Part shown: in pieces, positions 53,637 through 62,289 of the stretch
How the letters are laid out: every line of letters starts with the position of its first letter
Numbering within the stretch: position 1 is the first letter of the stretch
Source: Streptomyces albidoflavus
Lineage (GTDB): Bacteria > Actinomycetota > Actinomycetes > Streptomycetales > Streptomycetaceae
Reading direction: 5' to 3'
DNA length: 64,000 nt
Assembly (NCBI RefSeq): GCF_000719955.1
Contig: NZ_JOII01000008.1
Span: 124,001-188,000 of the forward strand
Translations under genes and position numbers: made by a program
The notes under the pieces: model-generated
Told to the model about the DNA's origin: nothing
The model's database searches: none
Seen by the model: the letters and a program-made list of their open reading frames with translations, nothing else

Positions 53637-54296
53637 TCACCGGCCGGCCCCGGCCGGTGCGAGCGGGGCGGTGAGGCCGGCCGCGAGCTGGTCGAAGACC
53701 TCGTGGAAGACCTCGGCGAACGGTGTCTCGGGGTGGGAGCACCAGTGCCCCACCGAGACCCGTACGGCCGTGCCGGCGACGCCCGCGAGCAGCTGGGCGT
53801 AGAGCCCGGTGTCCTGCCCGCCGCACACGTCCACGGGGGCCTCGGGCACCTCGCGGCCCAGCCGGACCGCGATGGCCCGCGCCAGCTCCTGTTCCTGGCC
53901 CGCCTGGGCCGTCATGACCCGGGCGAAGAGCCGGGGGGAGCGCTCCAGGACGACCGGGAGGAGGGTCCACACCTCCGACTGGCTCTCGACGTCCGCCAGC
54001 TCGGCGGCGAGCGCGGCGCGCAGCGCCTCCAGCGGGGAGAGCGCGGCGGGGGCCGCGAGAACGGCGCGGGTGACCCGGGGTCCGAGGTCGGCGTCGATCA
54101 TCGCGAAGGCGTCGTCGTGCGAGGCGAAGTAGTTGAAGAAGGTCCGTGGGGAGACCCCGGCGGCTTCGCTGATCATCTCGACGGTGACGTTCTCGGCGCC
54201 GTGTTCGACCGCGAGGCGGACCGCCGCCTCGCCGAGGGCGGCACGGGTCGCCCTCTTCTTGCGCTCACGGAGGCCGAGCGCGGCACCTGACTCCAT
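53637..54296 (-). CDS. TetR-family regulator upstream of the DHA2 exporter
   Basis: The 219-residue protein starts at ATG 54296. The HTH covers residues about 12-58 (RERKKRATRAALGEAAVRLA, VEMISEAAGVSPRTFFNYFA). The RxxKKxxTRxAL opening is typical of regulators of multidrug pumps. The C-terminal part contains GGQDTGLYAQLLAGVAGTAV and a single CSHPETPF Cys. The short AT-richer stretch at 54297-54345 holds repeated TTTTGC words on the minus strand and is the likely operator/promoter. The 207 bp between it and the exporter contains GGCGAGCCG/CGGCTCGCC arms (53482-53490, 53530-53538) of unknown use. Confidence 0.87.
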   Translation of the reverse strand: MESGAALGLRERKKRATRAALGEAAVRLAVEHGAENVTVEMISEAAGVSPRTFFNYFASHDDAFAMIDADLGPRVTRAVLAAPAALSPLEALRAALAAELADVESQSEVWTLLPVVLERSPRLFARVMTAQAGQEQELARAIAVRLGREVPEAPVDVCGGQDTGLYAQLLAGVAGTAVRVSVGHWCSHPETPFAEVFHEVFDQLAAGLTAPLAPAGAGR

Positions 54297-54434
54297 CACG
54301 CGCTGCACTCTACGCAAAAATGCACAGCCTGCAAAATTCACCCGCGCGTGCGCCGTGCGCGGGCCCCGTCCGCGCCCCGGCATGACGAAGGCCCGCACGC
54401 CGGTGGGGCGGGCGGGCCTGAGGGGGCGGGTCGG

Positions 54435-54599
54435 TCAGCGCTCCTCGTGGAACTCCACGTGGCGGCCGGCGACCGGGTCGAACTTCCGCAGGGTGATCCG
54501 GTCGGGATCGTTGCGGCGGCTCTTGGTGGTCACGTAGGTGAAGCCGGTCCCCGCCGTGGAGCGGAGCTTGATCACGGGGCGTGTGTCGGTGCGTGCCAT
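54435..54599 (-). CDS. rpmG: Cysteine-free 50S ribosomal protein L33
   Basis: A 54-residue protein reads from ATG 54599: [19 protein letters not shown], then [20 protein letters not shown] and [15 protein letters not shown]. This is L33, but the four zinc-binding cysteines of the standard actinomycete form are absent (RSTAGTG replaces the CxxC region). Such C-minus paralogues replace the zinc-containing copy during zinc shortage and are usually repressed by Zur. The site at 54613-54627 just upstream supports this. It is too short to appear in many automated gene calls. Confidence 0.92.
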   Translation of the reverse strand: MARTDTRPVIKLRSTAGTGFTYVTTKSRRNDPDRITLRKFDPVAGRHVEFHEER

Positions 54600-54612
54600 A
54601 CCCCCGAGGGTA

Positions 54613-54627
54613 CGACAACCGTTTTCA
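54613..54627 (-). promoter_or_regulatory. Possible Zur box upstream of cysteine-free L33
   Basis: On the minus strand TGAAAACGGTTGTCG lies 13 bp before the rpmG start. It shares about 10 of 15 positions with the palindromic actinomycete Zur box TGAAAATNATTTTCA. The left arm is good and the right arm weak. Assignment rests partly on the gene it precedes. Confidence 0.5.
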
Positions 54628-55179
54628 GCATCGGTAGGGACTTTGGTCCCGAGCCTGCCCGGAGGCCGTCCGCCGCCCCGGCAGTCCCGCGCGCACCCCG
54701 CCGGCCACCAGGGCCGCCAGCGCCACCGCCCCCGCCGCCGAGACGGCGGGCCACACCCCGGCCCCGCGCGCCGCCACCCCCGCCGCGAGGGCGGCGCCGA
54801 GCCCGGCGAGCAGCCACCCGAGCAGCGCCCGCCGGGCCCGCGCCGGGGCGGGGTCCGGGGCCGGGGCGCCCAGCAGCTCCCACCCGGCCGCCGCCTCCCG
54901 GCGTTCGCGGACCGCCCGTGCCCGGGCGGAGAGCGCGGTCCCGCCCGCCCCGAGCCCGGTGGCCACCGCGCAGGCCAGCGCCGCCCGGGGCCCGGCCCAG
55001 GCGAGGGCGGCGGTGGCGGCCGAGGCTCCGGCCCACAGCAGCAGGACCGCCGTCGCGGCCAGCCGCCGGGAGGCGGGCCGGTCGGGTCCGGCCCGCAGGT
55101 CGGCCCAGGCGGGCACGTACCAGACGGAACCCGACAGGCACAGGGCGGCGCCGCCGAGGGCGAGCACTCCGTGGGACAT
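54625..55179 (-). CDS. Hypothetical membrane protein next to ctaD
   Basis: The 184-residue Ala/Leu-rich protein starts at ATG 55179. Hydrophobic segments at residues about 4-24, 42-64, 66-85 and two between 118 and 165 suggest four to five helices. Arg-rich loops ([20 protein letters not shown]) separate them. I recognise no family. It begins 57 bp after the ctaD stop in the same direction, so it is probably co-transcribed and may be an assembly or stabilising partner of the oxidase, but this is inference from position only. Its end lies against the rpmG upstream region. Confidence 0.65.
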   Translation of the reverse strand: MSHGVLALGGAALCLSGSVWYVPAWADLRAGPDRPASRRLAATAVLLLWAGASAATAALAWAGPRAALACAVATGLGAGGTALSARARAVRERREAAAGWELLGAPAPDPAPARARRALLGWLLAGLGAALAAGVAARGAGVWPAVSAAGAVALAALVAGGVRAGLPGRRTASGQARDQSPYRC

Positions 55180-55236
55180 CGCGCGTCACCTCGCAGAGGG
55201 GCAGATCAGGGAGGGGGGGGAGGGGAGCCGTCCGGC

Positions 55237-56931
55237 TCAGAGGGCGTCGGTCTTCTCGCGTGCGGCGATCTCCGGGTGGTGGAGGTCGAAGGCGGGGGAC
55301 TCGCTGCGGATGCGCGGCAGGGCGAGGAAGTTGTGGCGCGGCGGCGGGCAGGAGGTGGCCCACTCCAGCGAACGCCCGTACCCCCACGGGTCGTCTCCGG
55401 TGACCTTCTCGCCGTAGTGGGCGGTGCGCCAGACGTTGTAGAGGAAGGGCAGGAAGGAGAGGCCGAGCAGGAACGAGCCGATGGTCGAGACGGTGTTGAG
55501 GGCGGTGAAGCCGTCGGCCGCCAGGTAGTCCGCGTACCGGCGCGGCATGCCCTCGGCCCCCAGCCAGTGCTGGACCAGGAAGGTCAGGTGGAACCCGGCG
55601 GTCAGCGTCCAGAAGGTGATCTTCCCGAGCCGTTCGTCGAGGAGCTTGCCGGTGAACTTCGGCCACCAGAAGTGGAACCCGGCGAACATCGCGTACACCA
55701 CGGTGCCGAAGAGCGTGTAGTGGAAGTGGGCCACCACGAAGTACGAGTCCGAGGTGTGGAAGTCCAGCGGCGGCGAGGCCAGGATGACGCCGGTCAGGCC
55801 GCCGAAGAGGAAGGTCATCAGGAAGCCCGTGGTCCACAGCATCGGTGTCTCGAACGACAGCGAGCCGCGCCACATGGTGCCGATCCAGTTGAAGAACTTC
55901 ACCCCGGTCGGCACCGCGATCAGGAAGGTCATGAAGGAGAAGAACGGCAGCAGCACCCCGCCCGTGGTGTACATGTGGTGGGCCCAGACCGTCACCGACA
56001 GGCCCGCGATGGCGATGGTGGCGCCGACCAGCCCCATGTAGCCGAAGAGCGGCTTCCGCGAGAAGACCGGAATGACCTCCGAGACGATCCCGAAGAACGG
56101 CAGCGCCAGGACGTACACCTCGGGATGGCCGAAGAACCAGAAGAGGTGCTGCCACAGCAGCGCCCCGCCGTTGGCCGCGTCGAAGATGTGCGAGCCGAAC
56201 TTCCGGTCGCACTCCAGCGCCAGCAGCGCCGCCGCCAGCACCGGGAAGACAAGCAGGATCAGTACGCCGGTCAGCAGCACGTTCCAGGTGAAGATCGGCA
56301 GCCGGAACATGGTCAGGCCGGGGGCGCGCATGCAGATGATGGTGGTGATGAAGTTGACGGCGCCGAGGATCGAGCCGAAGCCGGAGAGCGCCACCCCCAT
56401 GATCCACATGTCGGAGCCGATGCTCGGCGAGTGGACCGCGTCGGAGAGCGGCGCGTAGAGGAACCAGCCGAAGCTCGCCGCGCCCTGCGGGGTGAGGAAG
56501 CCGGCCGCCGCGATCAGCGAGCCGAAGAGGAAGAGCCAGTAGGCCAGCATGTTCAGCCGGGGGAACGCCACATCGGGGGCGCCGATCTGGAGCGGCATGA
56601 TCCAGTTGGCGAAGCCGGTGAAGAGCGGCATCGCGAAGAGCAGCAGCATGATCGAGCCGTGCATGGTGAACGCCTGGTTGAACTGCTCGTTGGAGATCAA
56701 CTGCGTTCCCGGGCGCGCCAGTTCCGCGCGCATCACCAGGGCGAGCGCCCCGCCGAGCAGGAAGAAGACGAAGGCCGTCACCAGGTAGAGCGTGCCGATC
56801 TTCTTGTGGTCGGTGGTCGTCAGCCAGTCGACGACGACCCGCCCGGCGCCCGCGCGCCGCCCCGGCAGCGCCCCCGGCCCTGACGCCCCGTCCGCCGCCG
56901 TCCCGCGCTCCCGCGTCCCTACCGTGTCCAC
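55237..56931 (-). CDS. ctaD: Cytochrome c oxidase subunit I (aa3 type), orphan copy
   Basis: The 564-residue membrane enzyme has twelve helices. Haem a ligand His is in [14 protein letters not shown], the crosslinked His-Tyr CuB site in [16 protein letters not shown], the two further CuB histidines in [11 protein letters not shown] and the haem a/a3 His pair in [11 protein letters not shown]. It reduces O2 to water and pumps protons. In Streptomyces the main copy sits with ctaC and the bc complex; here it stands with only a small membrane protein, and no subunit II or III is in the window. It must borrow these or serve as an alternative oxidase. It is divergent from a GAF histidine kinase, fitting an oxygen/redox-responsive locus. 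Confidence 0.95.
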   Translation of the reverse strand: MDTVGTRERGTAADGASGPGALPGRRAGAGRVVVDWLTTTDHKKIGTLYLVTAFVFFLLGGALALVMRAELARPGTQLISNEQFNQAFTMHGSIMLLLFAMPLFTGFANWIMPLQIGAPDVAFPRLNMLAYWLFLFGSLIAAAGFLTPQGAASFGWFLYAPLSDAVHSPSIGSDMWIMGVALSGFGSILGAVNFITTIICMRAPGLTMFRLPIFTWNVLLTGVLILLVFPVLAAALLALECDRKFGSHIFDAANGGALLWQHLFWFFGHPEVYVLALPFFGIVSEVIPVFSRKPLFGYMGLVGATIAIAGLSVTVWAHHMYTTGGVLLPFFSFMTFLIAVPTGVKFFNWIGTMWRGSLSFETPMLWTTGFLMTFLFGGLTGVILASPPLDFHTSDSYFVVAHFHYTLFGTVVYAMFAGFHFWWPKFTGKLLDERLGKITFWTLTAGFHLTFLVQHWLGAEGMPRRYADYLAADGFTALNTVSTIGSFLLGLSFLPFLYNVWRTAHYGEKVTGDDPWGYGRSLEWATSCPPPRHNFLALPRIRSESPAFDLHHPEIAAREKTDAL

Positions 56932-56979
56932 CGGACCCTGTCCTCCAGCCGTGCAAGTGCGTGCGCCGCCCCCGTGCCG

Positions 56980-57087
56980 CCGGGCCCCGCGCAGCGGCGG
57001 GGCCCGGACACCACGGCCGCGGTCTCTGGTCCGGGAAGGGCGCGGTGGATGCGTGCGTGCCCTGTGCTAGGGGGTGTGGTCACCCCC
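56980..57087. promoter_or_regulatory. Divergent ctaD/kinase intergenic region with two inverted repeats
   Basis: The 412-bp gap 56932-57343 contains CCGGGCCCCGC (56980-56990) pairing with GCGGGGCCCGG (56997-57007), and GGGGGTG (57070-57076) with CACCCCC (57081-57087) around TGGT. The first is a strong hairpin, the second a possible operator. I found no good DosR-type box and no gene here. Confidence 0.45.
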
Positions 57088-57343
57088 GGCGCTTCCCGGC
57101 CGCACCATGCTGCTGCGGCGGCGCTCCCCGTACCGAGGGCCGCCCGGCCCCCGCCGCTCGGGCCGCCCGGCCCCGCCCGCGCCCGCCGCCCGGGACCCCC
57201 GGCACCGGCCGGACCGCCGCCCGGCCCCACCGGGCGCCGCCCCGGCGCGCACCGTGCTGCCGTACGCTCTGCTGCGGGCCGGGGGGCCGTGCGCCAGGGG
57301 CGCGAGGACCCCGGGACGGGACGCGAGGAGTGGTGGAACGACA

Positions 57344-58198
57344 GTGACCGAAGCAGCGCCGAGCACGGTGGCCGGGTGGCCGCAGCCCAGCACCCCCGAC
57401 CGGATGACCAGCCTGCTGGACGCCGTGATGGGGCTCGGCCGGGGACTGGAACTCCCCGAGGTGCTGCACGGCATCGTCCGCGCCGCCGTCACGCTGACCG
57501 GTGCCCGCTACGGCGCGCTCGGCATCATCGACGACGGCCGCAGCCTCTCCGAGTTCCTGCCGGTCGGCATGGACGAGGAGACCGCCGCCCGGATCGGCAC
57601 CTACCCGTGCGGCCGGGGCATCCTCGGCGAACTCATCCAGCACCCCGAGCCCTTGCGCCTCACCGACCTCTCCCAGCACCCGCGCAGCTACGGCTTCCCC
57701 GCCCACCACCCGCCGATGCGGACCTTCCTCGGCGTCCCCGTGCGCGTCCGCGACAAGATCTTCGGCAACCTCTACCTGACGGAGAAGCAGGGCGGCGGCG
57801 ACTTCGACGCCGACGACGAGGCGGTCCTCACCACCCTCTCCATCGCGGCGGGCGTCGCCATCGACAACGCCCGGATGTACGACGAGAGCCGCCGCCGCGA
57901 ACGCCGCCTGGAAGCCCTCGGCGACATCACCCGCTCCCTGCTCTCCGGCACCGGCGCCAGCGAGGTCCTGCACCTCATCGCCGAACGCGCCATGGCGGTG
58001 GCCGGCGCCGACAGCGCCGCCGTCCTCCTGCCGTCGGGCGACGAGGAGCCGGCCCGCGGCGGGGCCGCCCGGACGCCGGCCGACGCCCCCGCCGCCGGGG
58101 AAGCCGCCGACGGTGCCGCGCCCGCGCCGCCCGCCGCCCCCGCCGGGGTCTGCCCGGTCGCCCACGGCGGCCCCGCCCCGCAGGCCGCCCCCGCGTAG
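57344..58198 (+). pseudogene. Two-GAF sensor histidine kinase, N-terminal part, ended by in-frame TAG
   Basis: From GTG 57344 (TEAAPSTVAGWPQPSTPDRM) 284 residues are read. GAF1 is complete at residues about 20-170 (EVLHGIVRAAVTLTGARYGA, SEFLPVGMDEETAARIG, LGVPVRVRDKIFGNLYLTEK). GAF2 begins at about 190 (LHLIAERAMAVAGADSAAVL) but runs into an Ala/Pro-rich insert and then TAG at 58196-58198. The same frame continues directly afterwards with the rest of GAF2 and the kinase core, so this is one gene split by a nonsense codon. The architecture is that of DevS/DosT-type sensors. Two separate proteins or stop readthrough remain possible. Confidence 0.78.
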
Positions 58199-59221
58199 CC
58201 GGAGCCCGGCGGCCACCTCGCCGCCGGTTCCCTGACCGTGGACGTGGCCGAGGGGTACGGCGCCTCGCGCATCCTCGGCCTCACCGTGCCGAAGCGGGGC
58301 TCCCTCGCGGGGCTGGCCGCCGTCACCGGCAGCCCGGTCTCCACCTCGGACATCCGCACCGACCCGCGCGCCCACCCCTTCGACGCGATACCGGTCACCG
58401 GGACCGACGGCCCGGACCCGGCCATCGGGCCGGTCGTCGCCGTCCCGCTCCAGGTCGGCTCAGGACGGCAGGGGGCGCTGCGGCTCGGCCGGATCGCGGG
58501 CCGCGCCTCCTTCGACGACAGCGATGTGGAACTGGTCTCCGGCTTCGCCGACCAGGCCGCCATCGCCCTCGAACTGGCCCGCAGGCGCGCCGAGTCGGAG
58601 GAGCTGGTGGTCCTCCACGACCGCGACCGCATCGCCCGCGACCTGCACGACCTGGCCATTCAGCGGCTCTTCGCCACCGGCATGACCCTCCAGTCGACCA
58701 CCCGCGCCATCGCCGACCGGCCCGCGGCGGCCGAGCGCGTCAGCCGCGCCGTGGACGACCTGGACACCACCATCCGCATCATCCGCTCCACCATCTTCGA
58801 CCTGCGCGCCGCCGACGAACCCGGCCACCCGGGGCTGCGCCGCCGCCTCGCCGAGACGACGCAGACCGCCGCCCACGCCCTCGGCTTCCGCCCCTCCCTG
58901 CGCATCGACGGGCCGGTCGACACCACCGTCCCCGACGACCTCGCCGAGCAGCTCCTCGCGGTGGCCGCCGAGGCCCTCTCCAACGCCGCCCGGCACGCGG
59001 CCGCCACCCGGATCGACGTCACGGTCACCGCGACCGACGACGCCCTGACCCTCACCGTCACCGACGACGGCAAGGGCATCGACCCGGCCGGGCCCGCCCG
59101 TCACACCGGCGGCCTCGCCAACATGCGCCACCGCGCCGAGAGCCACCGCGGCACCTTCACCCTCACCGACTCCCCGTCGGGCGGCACCCGGGTCCGCTGG
59201 CGGGTACCGCTGCGGGCCTGA
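58199..59221 (+). pseudogene. Two-GAF sensor histidine kinase, C-terminal part after the stop
   Basis: The frame resumes with PEPGGHLAAGSLTVDVAEGY and completes GAF2 (ASRILGLTVPKRGSLAGLAA, RASFDDSDVELVSGFADQAA). The HisKA_3 dimerisation/phosphoacceptor segment is RDRIARDLHDLAIQRLFATG, and the HATPase shows EALSNAARHAAATRIDV, DDGKGIDPAG and GGLANMRHRAESH. All kinase motifs are intact. If translation restarts, GTG 58238 would give a 327-residue kinase with a damaged GAF2. It faces the NarL-type response regulator gene tail to tail. Confidence 0.78.
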
Positions 59222-59257
59222 ACCGCCGGAGCCGGGCGGCCGCGCGGCGGAAGCTCC

Positions 59258-59971
59258 TTACGAGGACCGCTCGCGCAGCCGCCCCGCGATCATCGCCGCC
59301 TGGATACGGCGGCCCACGCCGAGCTTGGAGAGGATCGCCGAGATGCGGTTCTTGACCGTCTTCTCGGCCAGGTAGAGGCGTTCGGCTATCTCGCGGTTGG
59401 TCAGGCCCTCGCCGATGAGTTCGAGGATCTCGCGCTCGCGCGGGGAGAGCCGGTCGAGGACCGAGGGCTGCTCCGGCTCGGCGGGCTGCGAATCGGCGGG
59501 GCCGCCGCGCAGGCGGGCCATCACGCGGGCCGTGGTGCGCGGGTCGAGCATCGAGGTGCCGGAGGCGACGGTGCGGACGGCGGAGACCAGGTCGGCGCCG
59601 TTGATCTGCTTGAGGACGTACCCCGAGGCACCGGCCATGATCGCGTCGAAGAGGGCTTCGTCGTCGTCGAAGGAGGTCAGCATCAGGCAGACCAGTTCCG
59701 GCATCCGGGCCCGCAGTTCGCGGCAGACCTCGATCCCGGCGTGGTCGCCGCCCGCGTCGTCACCGAGCCGTACGTCGAGCACCGCGACCTGCGGGCGGGT
59801 GGCCGGGACGCGGGCCAGCGCCTGACGGGCGTCGGACGCCTCGCCGACGACGACGATGCCCTCCTCGGCCTCCAACAGGTCGCGGACGCCCCGCCGGACC
59901 ACCTCGTGGTCGTCGAGGATGAAGACGCGGATGGGCTCGCTGGCCGTGGACGGTGCGGAAGTGTCGGACAC
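59258..59971 (-). CDS. NarL/DevR-type response regulator
   Basis: The 237-residue protein starts at GTG 59971 (SDTSAPSTASEPIRVFILDD). The receiver domain has the acidic pair in FILDDHEVV, the phosphorylated Asp in VAVLDVRLGDDAGG, Thr/Ser in LMLTSFDDD and Lys in GYVLKQINGADL. The LuxR HTH covers about 170-230 (LSPREREILELIGEGLTNRE, IAERLYLAEKTVKNRISAIL). VRRGVRDLLEAEEGIVVVGE and the linker match DevR/DosR rather than other NarL proteins. Its partner is the interrupted kinase next door. Two DosR-like boxes 139-175 bp upstream suggest autoregulation. Confidence 0.93.
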   Translation of the reverse strand: MSDTSAPSTASEPIRVFILDDHEVVRRGVRDLLEAEEGIVVVGEASDARQALARVPATRPQVAVLDVRLGDDAGGDHAGIEVCRELRARMPELVCLMLTSFDDDEALFDAIMAGASGYVLKQINGADLVSAVRTVASGTSMLDPRTTARVMARLRGGPADSQPAEPEQPSVLDRLSPREREILELIGEGLTNREIAERLYLAEKTVKNRISAILSKLGVGRRIQAAMIAGRLRERSS

Positions 59972-60109
59972 GAAGGGCTCGCTCGGTCGGCAGGGCGGTG
60001 GCGGAACCCGCGCCCCGCCACCCGGGACCACCCAGTATGGGCACGCCCGCGCGGGACGCTCCCGACCGGGTGCACCGGCAGTGCACACCGCCGCGCCGCC
60101 TGCCCGGCA

Positions 60110-60146
60110 GGGCCGAAGGTCCCGCCCCGGGAGGGCCTTACGTCCC
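60110..60146. promoter_or_regulatory. Two DosR/DevR-like boxes upstream of the response regulator
   Basis: GGGCCGAAGGTCCC (60110-60123) and GGGCCTTACGTCCC (60133-60146) resemble the core GGGACTWWAGTCCC of the mycobacterial DosR box; the second matches 12 of 14 counting W, and the first, read on the other strand as GGGACCTTCGGCCC, 11 of 14. Their centres are 23 bp apart, about two helical turns. Confidence 0.6.
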
Positions 60147-60156
60147 GCCTCTCGGG

Positions 60157-60678
60157 TCAGCGCGTGCCGACCGGCCGCCCGCGCCGCGCCGCCCGGGGAG
60201 CCCGGCCGGTGCGGGCCGCCCCGGCGGGCCAGACCACCTCGACCGGGACCGCGCGGGCCCGGGCGTAGGCGACCAGGTGGGCGGTGGCGTCCGTCCCGTC
60301 GGTGGGGGAGCCGTCCCAGACGGCGAGGAGCGCCCCGGCGGCCCCCACCAGCCGTTCGTCGGCGGCGACCACCGCGTCACGGTCGGCGGGGTCGTAGGGG
60401 AGCAGCCGCACCTGCTCGGCGAGGAGCAGGAGTTCACCGGCGGCGGCCCGGTCGGCGGCGGGCAGCGGCGCCGGCACCTTCCCCTCGGCGGGCAGCACCA
60501 CGGTCAGCGGCCGCCCCGCCTCCCGCGCCGCCCGGCCGTACGCCTGGGGCAGCCCCCGGGCCGCCCGCACCAGGGCGCCCATACCCTCCGGCGCCCGCTC
60601 CAGGCGCCTTCGGAGCGCCTGACCCACGGCCTCCTGCGCGTCCTCGGTCAGATCCGTGTGCCCCACGACCGCGATCAC
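60157..60678 (-). CDS. SLOG/Rossmann-like nucleotide-binding protein, hypothetical
   Basis: The 173-residue protein starts at GTG seven bases after GGGAGG. It opens with the beta strand IAVVGHTDLT, followed by helices rich in Arg, RPLTVVLPAEGKVPAPLP, and GALLAVWDGSPTDGTDATAH with AYARARAVPVEVVWP. This order resembles SLOG-type or possible nucleotide-sensing Rossmann domains found near DevR-like genes in streptomycetes. No catalytic residues can be named. The C-terminus is basic. It lies between the response regulator and the divergent PNPOx-like gene, and the box at 60825-60838 may control it. Confidence 0.65.
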   Translation of the reverse strand: MIAVVGHTDLTEDAQEAVGQALRRRLERAPEGMGALVRAARGLPQAYGRAAREAGRPLTVVLPAEGKVPAPLPAADRAAAGELLLLAEQVRLLPYDPADRDAVVAADERLVGAAGALLAVWDGSPTDGTDATAHLVAYARARAVPVEVVWPAGAARTGRAPRAARRGRPVGTR

Positions 60679-60815
60679 CGCGTGCCCTCCCGTCGTCTGC
60701 GGGGCCGCCGCGCCCCGCCCTGGTGCGTCCCCGCCACCGGGCCAAAACCGTGCTGTCCGGCGGTCCCGGAAGGCGGCGGCGGGGACGCGAAGGCAGTGAA
60801 ACCGGGACCGGCCGC

Positions 60816-60847
60816 CCCGCACCAGGGCCTTTCGACCCTGGTGCGGG
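60816..60847. promoter_or_regulatory. DosR/DevR-like box within a longer perfect inverted repeat
   Basis: GGGCCTTTCGACCC (60825-60838) matches 11 of 14 positions of the DosR core. It is the centre of CCCGCACCAGGG (60816-60827) and CCCTGGTGCGGG (60836-60847), exact 12-bp arms around an 8-base spacer. It lies 48 bp from the PNPOx-like start and 137 bp from the divergent SLOG-like gene. Confidence 0.65.
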
Positions 60848-60895
60848 CCGGCCCGCCGGGGCTTGACTCGGCGGCGTACGAAGGGACGGCACGCC

Positions 60896-61348
60896 ATGAC
60901 CAGCACCGATCACCGCACCCCGCCCGCCCGGCAGGAACGCCACACCGTCGAACTGGGCCGCACCGAGGCCCTGGCCCTGCTCGGCCAGGTCTCGCTCGGC
61001 CGGGTCGTCTTCACCCAGCGGGCGCTGCCGGCCGTCCGGCCGGTCAACCACCTGCTCGACGGCGACGACATCGTGGTCCGCACCCACGACAGCTCGGCCC
61101 TGCTCGGCCAGGCCCGCCCGCACGGCGCGGTCGTCGCCTACCAGGCCGACGCCCTCGACCCCGTCACCCACCTCGGCTGGAGCGTCGTCGTCACCGGCTA
61201 CTGCCGGCCCGTCACCGACCCCGCCGACCTGGCCCGTTACGCCCGGCTGCTCCGGCCCTGGCCCCGGCTGCCCGGCCAGGTCATGGACAGCGCCGTGCGC
61301 ATCACGCCGCATCTGGTCAGCGGGGTGCGGCTGGTCGAGGCCGGGTGA
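60896..61348 (+). CDS. Pyridoxamine-5'-phosphate-oxidase-like flavin-binding protein
   Basis: The 150-residue protein starts at ATG 60896 (TSTDHRTPPARQERHTVELG). It shows the split-barrel pattern of the PNPOx-like group: LLGQVSLGRVVFTQRALPAV, PVNHLLDGDDIVVRTHDSSA, AVVAYQADALDPVTHLGWSV and VTGYCRPVTDPADLA. Such proteins bind FMN, F420 or haem and are frequent DosR-regulon members, where they are thought to act in redox balance. The reaction is not established. The DosR-like box upstream makes it a likely target of the neighbouring regulator. Confidence 0.87.
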   Translation: MTSTDHRTPPARQERHTVELGRTEALALLGQVSLGRVVFTQRALPAVRPVNHLLDGDDIVVRTHDSSALLGQARPHGAVVAYQADALDPVTHLGWSVVVTGYCRPVTDPADLARYARLLRPWPRLPGQVMDSAVRITPHLVSGVRLVEAG

Positions 61349-61357
61349 CGGCCCGGT

Positions 61358-62101
61358 TCAGCAGGTCAGGGCGCGCCCGCGCGGGGTGTGCAGGACGCGG
61401 GTGAACTCCTTGTACAGCTCCACCCGGTGCTCCATCTGGGCGGGGTTGCCGCCGTCGCACTCGGCGCTGCCGTTGAGGCTGCGGATGGTCTCGCCGAAGC
61501 CGTGGCGCCCGGTCATCGCGTCGTGGCCGGTCATGGTGCCGGGGCCGGACTGGGTGTTCCAGTACCAGAGCGCGGTCATCCAGGCGACCGCCGGGTCCTC
61601 CTCGACCAGCCACGGGTTGTTCAGCAGGTCGAGCCCGAGGTGGTCCCCGGCGGCCTTGTAGTTGAAGTTCCAGCTCAGCATGATCGCGCCGCGCCCGTAG
61701 TACGCGTCGGTCCCGGCCGGGCAGCCGTACGGCTGGGTGGTGTCGCAGAAGATCGGGTACGTCTCCTCGTTCTGCGCGACCTTGTAGAAGAGCCCGCCGG
61801 TCTCGTGGCTGACGTTGGCGAGGAAGGCGGCGGCCTCCTGGCGGCGGACCACGGGGCTCCCGGTCCGCGCGAAGGCGGGGAAGGCGTCGGCGGCCTCGCG
61901 CAGCCCCTCGTAGGTGAAGAACGGGTCCCGCTCGGGGAACATCCGCTCGAACTGCCGCTCGCTCACCGGGAAGGCGGGCTTCGGCGGGTGGTGCGGCCGG
62001 TGCCGGTCGTGGGCGGCGGCGGGTCCGGTGAGCAGGGTCAGCACCAGTCCGGTGACGGCGGCCAGGACGGCGGCCACGGTGGGGGTTGCTCTGCGCGACA
62101 C
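61358..62101 (-). CDS. Secreted GH19 chitinase (catalytic domain only)
   Basis: The 247-residue protein starts at GTG 62101 with a signal peptide (SRRATPTVAAVLAAVTGLVL to GPAAAHDRH). After a short His/Pro linker, the GH19 domain includes the catalytic Glu in FLANVSHETGGLFYK, the YYGRGAIMLSWNFNYKAAGD signature with the second Glu replaced in its usual place by the HETGG/GRG context, and NNPWLVEEDPAVAWMTALWY. Disulfide cysteines are spread as expected (FCDTTQPYGC, AECDGG). It cleaves chitin by inversion. There is no separate chitin-binding module. Two DasR-like sites upstream suggest control by amino-sugar availability. Confidence 0.92.
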   Translation of the reverse strand: MSRRATPTVAAVLAAVTGLVLTLLTGPAAAHDRHRPHHPPKPAFPVSERQFERMFPERDPFFTYEGLREAADAFPAFARTGSPVVRRQEAAAFLANVSHETGGLFYKVAQNEETYPIFCDTTQPYGCPAGTDAYYGRGAIMLSWNFNYKAAGDHLGLDLLNNPWLVEEDPAVAWMTALWYWNTQSGPGTMTGHDAMTGRHGFGETIRSLNGSAECDGGNPAQMEHRVELYKEFTRVLHTPRGRALTC

Positions 62102-62212
62102 GAGGTCATCACTCCTTGCGTGTGGGGGAGTTGCGGAGTTCCGGGCAGGCGCGGCCACCTGGCGGGAACCGGGCGGAGCCGCGCCGCACGCGACGATACG
62201 ACGACCGAGCCG

Positions 62213-62250
62213 ATTGGTCTGGTCCATTCACCGAATTGGTCTGTACCGGT
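62213..62250. promoter_or_regulatory. Two DasR-like (dre) sites in the chitinase promoter region
   Basis: ATTGGTCTGGTCCATT (62213-62228) and ATTGGTCTGTACCGGT (62235-62250) each match 12 of 16 positions of the dre consensus ASTGGTCTAGACCAST. They share ATTGGTCTG as a direct repeat 22 bp apart, like the paired direct repeats of Streptomyces chitinase promoters. Confidence 0.72.
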
Positions 62251-62289
62251 GCCCGGAGCCGTCGGCTCCGCTCCCCGCCCCCGCCTGCC

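Noticed and set aside
54538..56883. 781-codon + frame opposite ctaD
   Set aside because: Shadow of cytochrome oxidase subunit I, whose haem and copper ligands are all readable on the minus strand.
56932..57343. DosR-type box in the ctaD/kinase promoter region
   Set aside because: GGGTGTGGTCACCC keeps only the outer GGG/CCC; the inner positions do not match the consensus, so it is noted only as a generic repeat.
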